Positions 61,726 to 64,000 of a DNA stretch of 64,000 nucleotides are shown one piece after another (the stretch's first letter is position 1; each line of letters opens with the position of its first letter). The stretch comes from Paludibacter sp. (GTDB lineage Bacteria; Bacteroidota; Bacteroidia; Bacteroidales; Paludibacteraceae): positions 124,001-188,000 of the forward strand of contig NZ_WASO01000002.1 of assembly GCF_009712605.1 (NCBI RefSeq). The letters are read 5' to 3'. The notes under the pieces are model-generated. The model did not search any database. It was not told the DNA's origin and saw nothing but the letters and a program-made list of their open reading frames with translations. The position numbers and the translations under genes are program-made.

Positions 61726-64000
61726 TTATAAGTTCTTTACGGATATTTCGGCTCCGTTGTACTGAACCGTTTTTGCTGTTTTTGCAGGTTCAATACCAAT
61801 TCCGTTTTTAGCATTGACAAACACAACACGGAACGTACGGTCTTTTACCATTCCGGTAAATTCGCCCTGACGGTTACCGATAGTCAGCGTTTTTGCAGCT
61901 TCGTTCCAGTGAAGTGGAATAGTTGCAAATTTGCCTTTTTCGTAGTTGTAATTGTCATTTTCGTCTTCATAAATAACGAAATCGGCATCTGCGCCCGCGT
62001 AAACCCGCAGTTCGATCGGATCGGCAGGCTTTTCGTTTGCATACTGGAGGTACGGACCCATCGGCACAATTGATCCGGCTTTGATGTAAAGCGGCATTGT
62101 TTCGATAGTTGCCTTTGCATCTATGCTTTTGCCCCCTTCAATTTGCTTGCCTGTCCAGAAGTCATACCAGTTGGTCGATTTTGGCAGATACACCTTGCGC
62201 GTTTTTGCGATCTTTTTACTGTCAGGTGCACTGTAGAGTTGTTGTGTTACGGGGTTTACAAGGAATGCCGGACCGAACATGTACTGGTCAGGAATGTTCT
62301 TTACTGCATCATCGTTGCGGAAGTCGAAGCCGAGAGAACGCATGATGGTGTACCCTTCGTTGGTTACTTTCCACGAGAGAGAATAGAGGTATGGCATCAG
62401 ACGGTAGCGCAGATTATCATATTTCATCAGTACGGAACGTGTGTTTTCGCTCCAGTTTTTTGAGAAGATGGCCCGTTCGCCTTTGCCGTGAATACGGAAG
62501 ATAGGACTGAAAGTGCCGAACTGGAACCAACGTGTAAAAAGTTCCTGGTTGGTAGGTGTCGTCCAGTCGGGCGATTGCCAGTTGAGGTGGTAACCGCCTA
62601 TGTCTGACGTCCAGTAAGGAATACCTGATGCACAAGCGTTGATTCCCTGAGGAACCTGGTTGCGGAAAGCTTTCCATGTGCAGGTAATGTCTGACGACCA
62701 AAGCGTTGCCGAGTTGCGTTGTTGTCCGGCAAAAGCCTGACGAATCAATAAGAAAACACGTTTGTCGGCAATCTCTTTCCGCCAGTGTTCGTATAATCCG
62801 GTAGAGTGCATCAGTGAGAAGGTATTCATATAGTCGATGCCACGTCCGATTGCAAAGTGGCTTTGGCGCCTTAAATCCATGTATTTGTCAACTCCGATAT
62901 TACCGTTGTCGGGTTCGCACTGATCTACCCACCAGGCATCCCAGCCGAAGCGGCCTATCAAACTGTCACAAGCTTGTCTCCAGTAGAGGTCACGTGCCTG
63001 TGGACTGTGAGCGTCGTAGTAATAGTCGAGAATGTTGGTCATTACATTGAGCCATCGAATGTCAGTCATGCCTCCGGAATGACTCATTTGGTTGAATGGC
63101 TCGGTACCTTTCGAAAATACCGGCCAGATTGAAATCATGGCGTGGATATTGGAATTGTGCAATTCGTCAACCATTGCCTTGGGATTTGGGTAGCGCTCCG
63201 GCCACATCACGTGCGATCCGATAACGTTGGGTTCCCAGTAGAACCAGTCCTGTACGATGACGTCGACCGGAATCTTGTTGTTGCGGTAACCATCTTTTAC
63301 AGAAAGAATTTCGGCCTGACTCTTATACCGGTCCTGTGACTGGAACAGTCCGAATGCCCATTTAGGGAACATCGGTGCATTGCCCGAAGCATTGCGGAAA
63401 GTGGAAATGATATTATCAAAATCGGGTCCGTAAATGAAATAATAGTCAACCATATTGCCGCTTTCCGAAACATATTTGTATTTGGTGTTGCCGGCTTCTG
63501 CTCCGTAGAAATTCGATGCAGAGTAGTTGTCCCAGAACAAACCATATCCTTTGGTGGAAAGCATAACAGGAATGGCACCTGTCATATAGCGGATGGCAAG
63601 TTCCTGATTACGGCCTTTGTAATTGATGGAGAGAGAATCTTCCGGATGACATCCAAGTCCGAAAAGCGCTTCGTCGGTCGGCGATTGAAACTGAGATGTA
63701 CAGTTGTAAACGTCGATACCGGCTATGGTCGTGGGTGTCATGGTTTTGTTTTGAGAATCATCTTCTGCCAGAATTGCATTCCCTGATAAATCGAAATATT
63801 TGACAGCGTTAGAAGCCTTGTCAACCAAGATTTTCAATTTTGGAGTGGTAATAACCAGTTCACCTGCTTTTTCGGTCACATCAAATGATGGAGCAGATTT
63901 GAACGGGTTGGTGATTACTAACGATGGTTTTTCGATAAAGAGCGGTAAAGTGGTGTATTTTACCTCTACCATGTTATCGAAGCATAGCTTCACTTTCATT
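61726..64000 (-). CDS. GH31 alpha-glucosidase/alpha-xylosidase, 5' end outside window
   Basis: The visible 757 codons lack the beginning. A methionine codon lies at 63997-63999, but it falls inside the N-terminal sandwich and no signal peptide precedes it, so the true start is beyond the window. The catalytic barrel has Asp359 (visible numbering) in Trp-Trp-Val-Asp-Gln-Cys-Glu-Pro as nucleophile and Leu-Trp-Ser-Ser-Asp-Ile near 435 as the acid/base segment, then Trp-Thr-Ser-Asp-Ile-Gly-Gly. The Asp-Gln-Cys-Glu-Pro form is met in bacterial alpha-xylosidase-like members. With GH2, GH3 and GH94 next door, action on xyloglucan side chains is plausible but not proven. Confidence 0.9.
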   Translation of the reverse strand, partial: MKVKLCFDNMVEVKYTTLPLFIEKPSLVITNPFKSAPSFDVTEKAGELVITTPKLKILVDKASNAVKYFDLSGNAILAEDDSQNKTMTPTTIAGIDVYNCTSQFQSPTDEALFGLGCHPEDSLSINYKGRNQELAIRYMTGAIPVMLSTKGYGLFWDNYSASNFYGAEAGNTKYKYVSESGNMVDYYFIYGPDFDNIISTFRNASGNAPMFPKWAFGLFQSQDRYKSQAEILSVKDGYRNNKIPVDVIVQDWFYWEPNVIGSHVMWPERYPNPKAMVDELHNSNIHAMISIWPVFSKGTEPFNQMSHSGGMTDIRWLNVMTNILDYYYDAHSPQARDLYWRQACDSLIGRFGWDAWWVDQCEPDNGNIGVDKYMDLRRQSHFAIGRGIDYMNTFSLMHSTGLYEHWRKEIADKRVFLLIRQAFAGQQRNSATLWSSDITCTWKAFRNQVPQGINACASGIPYWTSDIGGYHLNWQSPDWTTPTNQELFTRWFQFGTFSPIFRIHGKGERAIFSKNWSENTRSVLMKYDNLRYRLMPYLYSLSWKVTNEGYTIMRSLGFDFRNDDAVKNIPDQYMFGPAFLVNPVTQQLYSAPDSKKIAKTRKVYLPKSTNWYDFWTGKQIEGGKSIDAKATIETMPLYIKAGSIVPMGPYLQYANEKPADPIELRVYAGADADFVIYEDENDNYNYEKGKFATIPLHWNEAAKTLTIGNRQGEFTGMVKDRTFRVVFVNAKNGIGIEPAKTAKTVQYNGAEISVKNL

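Noticed and set aside
44059-64000. Complete polysaccharide utilisation locus
   Set aside because: No SusC/SusD pair or dedicated sensor is in the window, so the term is not justified from this sequence alone.

Overview
The window looks like chromosome of an anaerobic, glycan-degrading member of the phylum Bacteroidota, probably order Bacteroidales. Support: many intergenic matches to the Bacteroidota promoter form (TAnnTTTG near -7, TTG/TTTG about 20 nt upstream), a long-form IspG, an HU/SPOR fusion protein, an RRM-type RNA-binding protein, DUF5916 and OMP beta-barrel proteins, GH97, and iorAB. A genus such as Paludibacter is possible but was not tested. No rRNA, CRISPR array, prophage or complete insertion sequence was seen; there is one tRNA (Asn).

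Layout. 0.4-5.2 kb: a membrane AraC-type regulator, then an iorA-iorB-thioesterase-pgeF operon on the minus strand. 5.7-16.6 kb: a DUF5916 outer-membrane protein; a redox-flavoured group (4Fe-4S protein, AraC regulator, pirin, DoxX); small house-keeping or unknown genes (DUF1697, thioesterase, DUF4258 lipoprotein, DUF2971, rubredoxin-like membrane protein); and a GH28 pectinase. 16.8-22.2 kb: a TonB-receptor-like barrel, a lipoprotein and an S41 peptidase. 22.6-34.1 kb: mostly plus-strand house-keeping genes (mutS2, nitroreductase, two GNATs, nth, ispG, an Nramp transporter, serB), with the minus-strand HU-SPOR gene between them. 34.2-43.9 kb: a glucan-debranching enzyme with a GT4 glycosyltransferase, an RRM protein, tRNA-Asn, truA, a giant NlpC/P60 protein with ten LysM domains, a secreted nitroreductase and a short AraC regulator. 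44-64 kb: a DUF2807 protein, then a minus-strand glycoside-hydrolase block (GH97, two GH3, GH94, GH2 and a GH31 that runs off the window), with a transglutaminase/TPR protein and a cupin inside it.

How the genes work together. The right-hand block could finish the breakdown of beta-glucan or xyloglucan-like oligosaccharides: GH31 and GH2 would strip side chains, GH3 enzymes would trim glucose, and a cytosolic GH94 phosphorylase would split cellobiose while conserving energy. No SusC/SusD pair or endo-glucanase lies inside the window, so the substrate is inferred only.

The most unusual signal is in the spaces between genes at 22.5-31 kb. Degenerate tandem repeats with a strict 7- or 8-nt period sit directly against start codons (mutS2, a GNAT gene, ispG, the Nramp gene) and a few bases after stop codons (mutS2, ispG). 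Three other hairpin-forming repeat families occur between 10.4 and 28.9 kb. A well-formed minus-strand promoter at 38.5 kb with no annotated gene behind it suggests an uncharacterised small RNA or very small protein.
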